Below are positions 21,431 to 32,824 of a stretch of DNA of 64,000 nt, one piece after another. Under the pieces are notes generated by a model that saw only the letters and a list, made by a program, of their open reading frames with translations, did no database searches and was not told the origin of the DNA. Made by a program: the position numbers and the translations under genes. Source of the DNA: Adineta ricciae (Eukaryota; Rotifera; Eurotatoria; Adinetida; Adinetidae); assembly GCA_905250025.1 (NCBI GenBank), contig CAJNOJ010000141.1:105126-169125 (forward strand), read 5' to 3'. How positions within the stretch are numbered: the first letter of the stretch is position 1; each line of letters starts with the position of its first letter.

Positions 21431-22228
21431 TTAGATCCATTATTTATGTACACACGGATTATCAAAGAAGTATTATTAACTGCTGAATTCCATAGTATAC
21501 ACATAAGAGAATTCGTTAAGTAATTCATCAACAAAACCATGTGACGAGTCGTACGAAAGAAAAGTGTAATAAATTGAGTTGAGACGTAATCTACCGACAC
21601 CCTCATGAAAGAGTAAATTATGAAAGTCAGATCATTTCAGACAATCAATTTAGCTTTAATGCAACAGTCTTGACTAGAAAAGGCCATTTGAATATTCGCG
21701 GCATACTTGTACTGACTAAAAGTCATATGGGGTAGTTTTCGTATGAAACTAGTAATTCTACACCAATACACTCTGTCATTCACTTCTGATTGTTATGGTG
21801 ATGGTTCATCTTAGAATTTAGTTTTGTATTGATGCATTCATTTGTCATAAGTGTTTCTTTACTGAAGTCGATAAGAAGAGACCAATGAAATTTCAAGGGA
21901 AATATCATTTATTTGAGGACAAATATGTGCAAATTAGAACGGTGTTTTTTTTCTCTATGAAGGAATGCACGCTGTACGGAAATCAACATTAGCATTTATC
22001 AAAAGCTTTTTCTAACTATGATTTTATGAACATACACGTTAGATTTGTATTTATCAGTAGTCAATATTCTTTCCATTTATTCTGTATTTCCTAATCACAT
22101 TATGTATTTTGTCACCTGCGCAGCATTTTTATCTGATAATAAATTTATACATCCCTTATGAGATTAATTTCTCAGTTGTGACGATAGAGACTCGGCTACA
22201 ACAATCTACTATTTCATATTTCTAAATA

Positions 22229-23710
22229 ATGAAAGCAACCACTAAAAGACCGACAAGTAGAATCAAACGATTACACAACTATGTTCTAAAACTAAACATC
22301 TATGGTGATGAAAGTGATTCAACACTCATTGATCAATTATTATCGACACGAATATTCCTCCTTCTCTTATTCCTCCTTCTGCTTCTTATTATAGTTTATA
22401 TCATTCTTAGTGTTCAAACTCATTCGGTGACTATTCAGTCTCCTTCGGAATCCACTTTCACACAACTGTCTCAACAGTATCCAAGCACACTCTCATGCCC
22501 ATGTTTACACACATCTATTCGACATGATCGGTTCCTCTCGCTCAATCCTCTGTATCATCCCATTTGTACAAGTCGATTAGTTAATCAATCATTTATTTCA
22601 TTATTATCTTCTGCGAATGTGAGTGAGTATCACAGCAAAGATTATCGAAAAATGGCAACATCTCATTTTCAAATTCTTGGTTTACTTTGTCGAACAGTTC
22701 GACAAATGATTGATGATTCTTTGAGTGAACTCCTCTCACAACATTTCACTACTTCAGAAGTTGTCTCAAACGAAACATTCAATGCTCAGATGAATCATCT
22801 TGTAGAACAATTGAAAACAACAAATATTGCCAATATAAAATATATAAGCGATTTTTTGTGGTTGAACATGTTCTACAATGCAATTTTATCGGGATTGAAA
22901 ACAAACTTTTACCTTAAATACTCAAATGCTGGCACTATGGACTACAATTTTTATTCTTATTTTGATTTTTCAAATGCAAAATGCGATTGTCATCGATCTA
23001 TTGATTGCACTGCACAAGCTGCAATCACAAAGTTAGTACCGTCTAATGCAACTGTAAATCCAACGACAGCTGCGCAGAATCCAGTCAAACTCTTTAGCAT
23101 ATCTGGCCTAAGAGTTGGTTGTCTGCCATACAGCTCATTACTTCAATCAACTCTTGAATGTTTCTTCAAACAGTCATGCATTGACCGAATTCAAAAGTAC
23201 CTGCCTGCATTAGCCTTCGTCTCTCCGCTCTCTGTTCACTCTCGTTTCCATCAAAAGGCAACCGTCAAGCATCTTCTCGATCAACTCTTCATCGAATCAT
23301 GGAACCAAATCAACAATTTCACTGCTTATTTTCAGAGTTGTTCTCCTCACTCATGCACATATTCATATGATCAACGATTCAATATTCTTTATGTCATTGT
23401 CAAACTCATTGGCATTTTTGGTGGCTTGAAGATGGTGTTGAAGTTCTCTGCTCCACTCATTGTGAAACTTATTCGACGTGTTCAAACGTGTCGATGCATT
23501 TCTGAGGCAATAGACAAAAATGAAATACCTGTTCAACAAAGTGAGCTATTTCTTTTCATACCAATATTCATTTTTTATTTTACATGAAATAGGTGTAGAG
23601 CAGTATCTTGTATCTCTTGTACAGAAAATAAAAACAAAACTGAAGACACTGAATCTGTTTCCATTGTTATCTGATGAAACAGACGGATTGTATTCGACAC
23701 GACTCTACAT
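22229..23710 (+). CDS. Single-pass membrane protein of unknown function (3' incomplete)
   Basis: Exon 1 is 22229-23540 and exon 2 starts at 23593 (52-nt intron, phase 1, acceptor GAAATAG); exon 2 is cut by the N. The protein has a basic cytoplasmic tail, one strong membrane segment near residues 48-70 (LLLLFLLLLLIIVYIIL), then an ectodomain with paired cysteines (LSCPCLHTSI, CDCHRSIDC) and possible N-glycosylation sites. A second hydrophobic stretch (VIVKLIGIFGGLKMVL) is near residue 390. It looks like a family that is multi-copy in bdelloid genomes and has no assigned function. It occurs only in copy B here. Confidence 0.8.
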
Positions 23711-23711
23711 N
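23711..23711. other. Assembly join B to A (single N)
   Basis: Left is the copy-B membrane-protein exon; right resumes copy A inside the ART gene. Bases 23712-23932 repeat 16967-17187 exactly by eye. Confidence 0.9.
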
Positions 23712-24194
23712 TAGTGGTTCACATGCTTCAACAAGGGATACAAGAGGCTCTTCAGCATATCCAGCAATAGGATTTACTGGCTCCATTTCTACAATTGATA
23801 CGTCTTTCGGACTATCTTCGGTTGCTTTTTTATTGGGGTCTGCATCTGGTTCATCGACAAGCGCTCGTTGTCCTCGAATTGGTGGTGCTTGAATCTGATC
23901 TCTTTGTTCATCAACAAGTTTATCAGATGAAACGGGTCGATCTCTATTTCGTGAATATCGATGGAAGTCATTTGATTGATCATCAAGTTCAGCTGCTGTT
24001 AACATCGTTTGTACTCGAGCATTTTTACTTTTGACATGTCGTCGAGGATGATCGTTTTCGTCTGGTGTGAATGAAGTTTGGATACGAGCATTTTTCGTTG
24101 TTATACCTTGTCGATATAAGATTATTTCATCATCAGGTGAACCTTCTAAGTACGGAGAGATTTTTGATCTATGTCTACCGTCTAAACGATCCAT
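23712..24194 (-). CDS. NAD:arginine ADP-ribosyltransferase, copy A, amino half
   Basis: Starts at ATG 24194 (MDRLDGRHRSK) after an acceptor CTTTTTCAG and continues into 16337-17187 once the 221-bp overlap is removed. A candidate 5'-UTR exon ends at CGGAAG/GTAAATA near 24305. Together the A pieces give 1081 coding nt to the donor at 16368. The region is non-catalytic, charged, with the KNARIQT/KNARVQT units seen in copy B. Confidence 0.75.
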
Positions 24195-25537
24195 TGAATT
24201 ACTGATACTGAAAAAGAAAAGAGAGATAGATAAAGAAGAAAATAGTGCGGCATGTATGGAACATGTCAATTCAAGCGTATAAAATAAATGATTATGTTTA
24301 TTTACCTTCCGATACGCTAAATGATCAAAGTACGTCATGCTTTTTTCTGTAATTACAAAGTATATAACGAAAAATGCCTTTTCTTCTCTTATCTACTCAC
24401 TAATCTCACGAAGATAGATAAGTAACACAATAAAATCTTGTTTTTTTTAATTTTTCTCTATGTGTTTTTGTACATATGCATAGCTATTTCTTTTTACTTT
24501 TCGTGGAGAAAATTGGTGATGTGACACCTGTTACATTTAACCAACGATCCGTCCTATTGCCCATAAACATGTCAATAATTATAATAGCAACAGGTATTTT
24601 ACACACGTGTTTCTTTCCAATCTTACTGTTTTATACAATTTTGTCTTTTTTTCTGTATCTTTTTTTATCAGTAATCAAGCATGACGATGTCAACTGGAAA
24701 CAGAACGAGCGATGGTTTAGGTTCTTTTGTAACACCATTCTAAAATCTTCGACGGATGGGAAAGAAACTATTCCCCCGAATGATATTATATCTGAACGAT
24801 TAAAGCTCTAACAGATGATGATGAGATAAAGGCGAACGTTCGCATTGTAGAATACGTTTGATTGATTTGCTAATCTCACTGTGAGTTCTCTTCATGTTTA
24901 AACATCGTTATTACAATACGTTCGGTTTAATTAAACTTTCGTGTGATCCATTTTAAGACAACGTTTGCATATGGATATGCGGCAGTTACTAAATCTAGTA
25001 ACACGAAACGTTATTTCAGTATTATATACAAGAACACCAATCGATATGAAACATAACAGAAGTATGTTTTACTAATAGAATAGATGAGCTTTTCATCGTG
25101 CAAAAGCATTTGAATAGAGGCGCCTGAAATACGGCAATGCCTTCGTCTAACAACAATGAATCTGCGATTGTTCAGTTGAAGCATACTTATAATAAAGTGT
25201 AAAAAGTTCATCAACGTTAAAAATTGAACTGTAGTATTAGTTAGAGTCAATTTTCAGCTTCGTAATTGATTCTTGCTGTTCGACAAGTAGCTTGATGCAA
25301 ATCTCGCACGGCAAACAACGCTTGTTAACAACGTATACGAAAGTTTACTATTTGCGAGATTCGCTCGTGATTATCGAGACATTCTACTTAATTTTTAGTA
25401 TTTTTCGTTGCGATGGATCATAATCAATAAAGATAACAAGCTTACCATTACCTACATATTTATTTCTTCCTTTTTTTCAAGAGAGGCAATAATCTTCTTC
25501 CCCTGATAGTAGAAACAAAGTCAACTACAAAATATAC
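24195..25537. other. Intergenic between ART and kelch genes, copy A
   Basis: Counterpart of 17864-19187 with many small differences. An open plus-strand frame at 24476-24811 is not kept in copy B and is treated as chance. The segment coding the kelch first exon in copy B (about 19175-19520) is deleted here. Confidence 0.5.
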
Positions 25538-26766
25538 TTGAGTAAACTGTTGACGCCGTGTTTTGCCTATTATTCAGAAGATAATAATACGTATTATGCT
25601 CCTGGTATTCTTTGTTCTGAAATAGAACCATGCGATCACGTTACACATACATGTACATCAACGGGATCGATATGTGTTGTTGACTCGTGTTGTTCATCGC
25701 ATGCCATATGTTTGCCATTGGTGGTAACAAGCTTCTGTAAAAAAGGTAATGCTAAGTCTGTATTCAGAGCGTATCGACATGCTTTCGCTGCTTTGTTTCA
25801 GGATAGCATAGCACTGGAAACATGACTTTTGCGCGAGTTGATTTCGCCGCCTCTCTATTAACTAATGGAAAAATATTAATGATCGGTGGGTATAAGAAGA
25901 GTGCTGAAGTATACGATCCATTTACAGGAATATGGGCATCTACTGGTAGTATGAGCGTAGTACGGTACATGTTTGCATCAACCCTGTTAGATAATAGGAA
26001 AGTATTTGTCTCTGGTGGTTATGATAGCACGGCTGAATTATATGATCCATCTACAGAAGCGTGGACAAGTACGGGTAACATGACTATGGCGCGATGTAGG
26101 CATACATCAACTTCGCTGAACAATGGCAAAGTTTTGGTGACTGGTGGTACTGTAGATGCTATTAGATGTAATGGTAATTGGTCGACTAGTGCAGAATTAT
26201 ACGATCTACTAACAGGAACATGGACCAGTACAAATAGTACGAATCATCTACGGCATAGCCATATAGCAATCGCATTTAGAACCGGTCAAATATTGGTCAC
26301 TGGTGGATCGTTTCCAACTAACGCTGAGTTATATAATCTGTTGACACAGGTCTGGACAATGACTGGTGCTATTAGTTATCAAATAAGTTACCACGTTGCA
26401 TGTTTGTGATTCAACGGAAAAGTGCTGATTAGCGATGGATTCGATAGTCGTACTGTTCGCAATAGTGCTGAATTGTATGATCCATCGACAAGTGTCTGGA
26501 CTGAAACCGGTATATTAAGTACTCGTCGTATTAAGCAATGGTAAAGTGTTAGCAAACGGTGGATGCAGTAATATTAACCTAAATAGTGCTGAAATATATG
26601 ACCCATCGACAGGAGTTTGGACGCCCGTTGAGAATATGGCGTATGCACGTCGTAGCCACGCAACATTTGTGTTGTCAAATGGGGAACTGCTGGTGAGTGG
26701 TGGACGAGGTGACAGTGAAAGTATGTTGAATAGTGCTGCATTATTTTACTACTCTGAAATAAATTG
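25538..26766 (+). pseudogene. Kelch-repeat secreted protein relic, copy A
   Basis: Keeps the kelch array that copy B lost. Units include ILMIGGYKKSAEVYDPFTGIW, VFVSGGYDSTAELYDPSTEAW, VLVTGG...SAELYDLLTGTW and ILVTGGSFPTNAELYNLLTQVW. An in-frame TGA at 26407-26409 interrupts the array (TTA in copy B), and near 26520 a small deletion shifts the frame before the last units (to 26766). The 5' exon is missing and the cysteine-rich region starts abruptly at 25545. Its intron (GGTAATG...TTTCAG, 25745-25800) is still visible. Intact kelch proteins form a beta-propeller; this copy cannot. Confidence 0.75.
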
Positions 26767-27460
26767 ATCAGTATTTATTGCATTCTCAATACTATAAATA
26801 TAAATTTGACTATAAATATTATTTAGTTTGAAAAAAATTGTCCTTGGAGCGACAACAGTTTAATTAGCTTGATACCCCCAAACTAGATCTTCGTAGACAT
26901 CATCCACGGCTTTCAAACGAAAAACTACTCTTGTATCTTCTACTCTGCTAGTTGTAAGTTCGTTTACGATTGAGAAAAAGTCTCAACAAAAAATTCTTAA
27001 TCAAATTCGGCATGATAGGCCGTCGGAGTAAGTTTGTCTATTCGGGAGCTTATCGCCTTATCTATTCAACGAAGTCAAAACTCTTCGAAACATTTCATAT
27101 CAAACTTGGGTGTATTATAAGAATGGTCAGAGATGCATTAATATTTCTTCGAAGCTTTGTGAAAAAAGTACGAAGAACAAAACGAGACATATTCATTTCT
27201 TATGTATGTTGCGGCATAACACGAAAATAATTCAACTAGCATGGCTCTTTCTTCTCAGCTTGTGCTTAACCGTTCTTGGATCTCGATTAATGATTATATG
27301 ATTTCTTTGAATGAAAGCTTCGACTCGAGTCGTTTTGTATTGTAATAGGTAAAAATGACAAACACTCTAGTGAGTACGTTTGACTTTACCTTGATGTAAT
27401 CTTATCGGATTTATTAATCGTTATATTTATCAAATCTTTGCTGAAGACAAACTGATAATG
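26767..27460. other. Intergenic, no gene recognised
   Basis: Aligns with 20324-20684 of copy B, then becomes unique. Frames at 26970-27230 and 20461-20685 share wording but carry differing ends and no family match; coding is unlikely. Confidence 0.45.
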
Positions 27461-29135
27461 TTAGATGACGACAGTAGTGTTCGTTAATCGAAATACACCT
27501 TGAATCCACTCTAATTCTTTCGCATTAAACTTATTTTCTTGAATGTATATTGCTTTCAAACCTTGAATTGAGTAGATCGAATCAGGTAATGTTGTCAGCA
27601 GATTATTAGACAAATACAAATGTTCAAGTCTGATAATTTTTGACAATGCAACACTGGAAATAGATGTAATTCTGTTGTTATTAAGTGAAAACAAAGTACT
27701 GTTGACTGATGTAATTGTTTCGAGACCGTCCAGAGATGTCAGTTGATTGTTATTCAATTCAATAGTACGCAAATTTGGAATGTTATTCGGTATATGATTG
27801 ATTATGCAGTTCGACGCTCGCAGAGTATTGAGTGATATTGATCCAGCAAGTACATCGAGCGAAGAAAGACGACTGTTGTTATTGATTGATAGCGTTGTGA
27901 GAGACGGTAATTTATTCAAACTCCATGGAAGACTAACGAGAAGATTTTCATCGAGAGTCAATTGATTGAGCGAACTCAATCTTCCGACATCTTCTGATAG
28001 TGCTTCTAAACCACAATTGACGATCGACAATGTTGATAAACGACTCAAATTGTATAACTCAGCTGGAAGAGGAGCTGATCGAGAAACTTGCGACATCGTC
28101 AAAGACTGCAGCGATGCAGAAAGACGATCAATTTCCGATGGAATTGCTACAGTAGGAGAATCAAAAATCGAAAGTTCTTGTAAATTACTCAAGCAAAACA
28201 GCCCAGGAGGAATGCTCGGAATATTCACTAGAGTCAAGTTGATTACACGACGATTCGTATCGACAGTAGCATAGCTAAACTTTGGTGGTGATGGTAGAGG
28301 TTGCAAAGGATTGATAGAGACAGAAAATGGAAAAGATTGAATGATTTGTTTGTCTGATGTGTAAACAGTGCCATTTATTGTGCAGTTCTGTTGCGGTGGA
28401 ACTCCTGCAGAACAAAAGCACACATAAGTGTTCTGGCTCGATAAAATCATCAAAATGTAGTTTATTAAATATAGAAACAAAATATTCCTATAGTGAAATA
28501 TTGGAGCTGTTCAATATTAGACCCTGTTAAAGGATAGGAGATTTGTTTACCTTTACATCCATCCCAACAAGCACATTTGTTAATCAAACGGAATTTGTAA
28601 AAGTTTATTGGACCTTCTCCTAGCACGTCTAACTGATTGGTTTCATCAGTTGCACACATTAATTGAATGGAAGCTTGCTTTCCATCATAAGTATATGTAA
28701 TAGACGGAATTGTGCCCAAACCACTGCCTGGATTCCACTCAGCGCTATCTTGCTTGCCAAGAATAAACGTAAACTGTTTATCCTTTGAAACTAAATACGA
28801 AAGATATGAAGAGAAACTATACGATATTACAAACTTTGACAAACAGCTACGTTATTGCAAGTTGCACCTTCGGAGAACGGCTTGCATGGATTATAACTGT
28901 ATACTAAGATCCAATAACACACAAAAAATATATATATACAGAGTGGAAGGTTTAGCATACAGTAATTAGATCCCGTAGGTGGGTATTCATCAGGATATGC
29001 AGGTGTTCCGTCAATTCTACCTAAAGATGATAGATCAATAGTACCTTTTGTATGTTCAAATCGGCATGGATCTTCAGCAGTAATCAATGCAGATAGAACA
29101 ACAAAAAGGCTTATAAAAGTTTTGAGCCGAAACAT
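27461..29135 (-). CDS. Secreted MRH-domain / leucine-rich-repeat protein, copy A
   Basis: Four exons, phases consistent: 29135-28961, 28903-28835, 28790-28551, 28404-27461 (introns 57, 44 and 146 nt), giving 475 aa. Residues 1-20 are a signal peptide (FISLFVVLSALITA). Residues about 22-162 look like a mannose-6-phosphate-receptor-homology (MRH) domain: IDLSSL, YNPC.PF, CNNVAVCQ, ILG, W.P, ITYTYDG, IQLMC, GEG...FYKFRL..KCAC. The Gln, Glu and Tyr that bind mannose-6-phosphate in this fold have plausible counterparts. Residues 165-475 are leucine-rich repeats of the LxxLxLxxN type. An MRH-LRR fusion is unusual; inferred role is extracellular glycan or protein recognition. Divergent from the cullin gene 733 bp away. 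Confidence 0.8.
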
Positions 29136-29868
29136 CGTTCTTTTTTGAAACTAAATGTCAATTAAAATGCAGTTATATGTCCACCAATATTGAATAACAC
29201 TTGTTATTGGAGTCGATAAAAAATACTTTTATCAATCTCTTCGTAGCCTTTCTTATAACAAAAACAAATATTTATACAGACAAAGCCATTTGTTTGGTTT
29301 TCTCTTACAGAAAATATTAACCTTTCCAACACTTATAATTTTAAAAGATAAAAGGAAAGTGTATTCTTGTGTATAAGATTTATCTACCACAGCGCAACGA
29401 ATTGCCTGCAACCGGTGGTACTGTATCGAATGTAACTGAACAAGAGTACGCTTGACGTACAGATAAGGACATGAATTAGAAAGAAAGGGTTCTAGACATT
29501 GAAAGAACGGCTTTGGCAAACATTTCATCTCGGACTATTGACAATAGGCGTAAGAACAATGATACGTAGATAAAAAAAAAAGTATTTTGGGAATATTTCA
29601 ACGATTCACTTCAACGTATCAATGTTGTGCACGTCGAACGATTGTCAAAACACAATGGAGTTGAAAAATATTTTTGGTAGTTGTTGCAATATTTGTTTTT
29701 CTTGTGAAAGAACTCGCGGATGAGTAAGTGATTTGTATTTTGATTACCAACCGAAAAGTAAAGAAAAGCTTTTTGTCATGGTAAAGAACAATAATGCATT
29801 TTGTCACAGTACGACGTAGAAAGTAATTCTTTTTTCTTTCTTTATGTGATTTTTTGAATGAATCAAAC
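29136..29868. other. Divergent promoter region, LRR and cullin genes, copy A
   Basis: Shared upstream region of two genes pointing away from each other. It is partly deleted in copy B (32372-32824), which lacks about 260 bp near 29290-29540. Short open frames here are not conserved. Confidence 0.5.
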
Positions 29869-31179
29869 ATGCCGAATGAAAATCAATTTCAAATAGAATA
29901 TTTTATCAATAAAATCTGCTCTTGCGAACAGGTTTCGCCTGAATTGATCGTCAAGACGCAATCGTAAGTTCGCTCCATTCATCACTAATTCGAATTCTTT
30001 TCTTCTTCTAGGATCATATCCGATCCTGAGTACATAACGACATGCCTTGAAAGCACTTTGAATGATTTATCCGAAGTAAAATCTTCTTTTACTTACATCA
30101 CCTTCAAATTTTTCTCGTTTTAGAATGCTCGACTGATGTCCGATGTTGATCTATTGGTTTTCTATATAAAACATTGGAAAAACTATCGGCTCATGTGTGA
30201 TGCATTGTATACGAGTTGTTTATCGTTAAATTTACAACGTATTCAGTATAACTTCAGTCAGGAAGAAAAGCAAATCGAAAATATCAGTGTGGTATGTTCA
30301 CATTTTTCTTTCAAATAGAGATTTATGTCCGTATTTGCTAGACTTCGCAACGTTTATGGGAAACGATTTTGATCAAATCGCTATTCTCCCGTGTGACAAA
30401 AGCGTGTTTAAATGCAATCGATGAACATCGGAATAATCGATTAAATCTCGATCCGAATATCATCAAAGATGTTCTCAATATTTATTGTAACAGACAAATC
30501 TTTTTTTTTCCTTTTGACAAACGAACTTTTTTTTGTTCGCGTTTTAGCTGATGAAAATTTATACATATTAATCAAACAAGACAAGATCAATCGAACGATC
30601 ACTGACATCTACATTGATTGCTTCGAAAGCCAATACCTTCAAAATGCACAAAAATTCTTCACCGATCGAAAAAATCATTTACGAACAGATGAATTAATCG
30701 AATATCTCATATCGGTAAGTATAACCATTCGGAACATATTTTCTGTAAGAAAGTCGCATCTTAGATATCGAATTATCTTCACAATGAATTGACATTTGCT
30801 AAACGTTATCTACCAGCAGAAAGATCGACATATAGCGATTTAACTGATATATTAGAGCATTTGTTTTTCTTCGGAAATATTTTTCATAATGTCTGGAACG
30901 ACTTAGAGTTACTCGTCGAACAAGAAAATTATTTTCAAAGTAAATCAACGATTTTTCGATTGATTCGATTGAAACATTTTCTTGGATTCAGTTGCGAATT
31001 TTTACAAAGCGATCAATCAAGTGCCGAGGATCAAAAATGTGGTTGTAGAATTGATTGAAACGGAGTTTTATCACAGTGGTCGCAGAACTTTTCGATCAGT
31101 GGATAAAGATGCCATGGAGGTAAATTGACCTTCATTGTCTATGAAGTCAAAGTACGATCCACGATTTCTTTTCAGGACC
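29869..31179 (+). CDS. Cullin-like protein, copy A, exons 1-7
   Basis: Seven exons with consistent phases: 29869-29963, 30012-30075, 30124-30291, 30342-30486, 30548-30714, 30765-30939, 30992-31119. The 52-nt intron 30940-30991 is needed to keep the frame (INQVPRIKNVVVELIETEFYHSG follows). The product is the helical cullin-repeat half of a ubiquitin-ligase scaffold, which binds a substrate adaptor. Sequence is divergent, so the cullin class is not assigned. The block ends at the N, and 30880-31179 is repeated exactly by eye at 34061-34360, where the gene continues. Confidence 0.8.
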
Positions 31180-31180
31180 N
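31180..31180. other. Assembly join A to B (single N)
   Basis: Left is copy-A cullin at the start of exon 8; right is copy-B LRR gene. No shared sequence across the join. Confidence 0.9.
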
Positions 31181-32371
31181 ACTAACGAGAAGATTTTCAT
31201 CGAGAGTCAATTGATTGAGCGAACTCAATCTTCCGACATCTTCTGATAGTGCTTCTAAACCACAATTGACGATCGACAATGTTGATAAACGACTCAAATT
31301 GAATAACTCAGCTGGAAGAGGAGCTGATCGAGAAACTTGCGACATCGTCAAAGACTGCAGCGATGTAGAAAGACGACCAATTTCCGATGGAATTGTTACG
31401 GAAGGAGAGTCAAAAATCGAAAGTTCTTGTAAATTACCCAAGCAAAACAGCCCAGGAGGAATGCTAGGAATATTCACTAGAGTCAAGTTGATTACACGAC
31501 GATTCGTATCGACAGTAGCATAGCTAAACTTTGGTGGTGATGGTAGAGATTGCGAAGGATTGATAGAGACAGGAAATGGAAAAGATTGAATGATTTGTTT
31601 GTCTGATGTGTAAACAGTGCCATTTATTGTGCAGTTCTGTTGCGGTGGAACTCCTGCAGAACAAAAGCACACATAAGTGTTATGACTCGTTAAAGTCATC
31701 AAGATGTAGTGTATTAAATATAGAAACAAAATATTCGTAGTGAAATATTGGAGCTATTAAAGGATAAGAGATTTGTTTACCTTTACATCCATCCCAACAA
31801 GCACATTTGTTAATCAAACGGAATTTGTAAAAGTTTGTTGGACCTTCTCCTAGCACCTCTAACTGATTGGTTTCATCAGTTGCACACATTAATTGAATGG
31901 AAGCTTGCTTTGTATCATAAGTATATGTAATAGACGGATTTGTGCCCAAACCACGGCCTGGATTCCACTCAGCGCTCTCTTGCTTGCCAAGAATAAACGT
32001 AAACTGTTTATCCTTTGAAACTAAACACGAAAAATATGAAGCGAAACTATACGATATTACGAACTTTGACAAACAGCTACGTTATTGCAAGTTGCACCTT
32101 CGGAGAACGGCTTGCATGGATTATAACTATATACTAAGATCCAATAACACAAAAAAAATATATATATATATATACAGAGTGGAAGGTTTAGCATACGGTA
32201 ATTAGATCCCACAGGTGGGTATTCATCAGGATATGCAGGTTTTCCGTCAATTCTACCTAAAGATGATAGATCAATAGTACCTTTTGTATGTTCAAATCGG
32301 CATGGATCTTCAGCAGTAATCAATGCAGATAGAACAACGAAAAGGCTTATAAAAGTTTTGAGCCGAAACAT
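31181..32371 (-). CDS. Secreted MRH-domain / leucine-rich-repeat protein, copy B (3' incomplete)
   Basis: Same exon plan as copy A: 32371-32197, 32133-32065, 32020-31781, 31653-31181. The gene is cut by the N, losing about the last 157 codons (LRRs). Signal peptide and MRH cysteines are conserved. Differences are mostly conservative (S/G, P/S, D/E). Intron 1 carries a longer TA run than copy A, and intron 3 is 19 nt shorter. No internal stop or frameshift, so this copy also looks functional. Confidence 0.8.
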
Positions 32372-32824
32372 CGTTCTTTTCTGAAACTAAATGTCAATTA
32401 AAATGCAGTTATATGTGCACCAATATTGAATAACGCTTTTTATCGGAGTCGATAAAAAAACCTTTTATCAATCTCTTCGTAGACTTTCTTATAATAAAAA
32501 CAAATATTTATACAGATAAAGACACGAACTAAAAAAAAAGTATTTTGGGAATATTTCAACGATTCACTTCAACGTATCAATGTTGTGCACATCGAACGAT
32601 TGTCAAAACACAATGGAGTTGAAAAATATTTTTGGTAGTTGTTGCAACCTTTGTTTTTCTTGTGAAAGAACTCGCGGATGAGTAAGTGATTTGTATTTTG
32701 ATTACCAACCGAAAGTAAAGAAAAGCTTTTGTCATGGTAAAGAACAATAATACATTTTGTAACAGTACGACGTAGAAAGTAATTCTTTTTTCTTTCTTTA
32801 TTTGATTTTTTGAATGAATCAAAC

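Larger units (their letters stand above)
20684..23710. other. Segment present in copy B only (3 kb or more)
   Basis: Copies A and B align after the kelch locus up to about 20684 (27188 in A), then diverge. A goes to the LRR gene within 280 bp, while B has at least 3 kb of other sequence up to the N. It holds an ART-associated domain relic and a membrane protein gene. The right edge is lost in the gap, so it could be an insertion in B or a deletion in A. Confidence 0.6.

Noticed and set aside
24476..24811. Hydrophobic 111-codon frame between ART and kelch
   Set aside because: The homologous stretch in copy B does not keep the frame, so it is not under coding constraint.
30940..31059. Cullin frame ending at a TGA near 31058
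   Set aside because: A 52-nt intron (30940-30991) removes the out-of-frame stretch and restores a cullin-like sequence in both copies.
32155..32175. TA microsatellite as a possible element end
   Set aside because: It lies inside intron 1 of the LRR gene and simply varies in length between copies.
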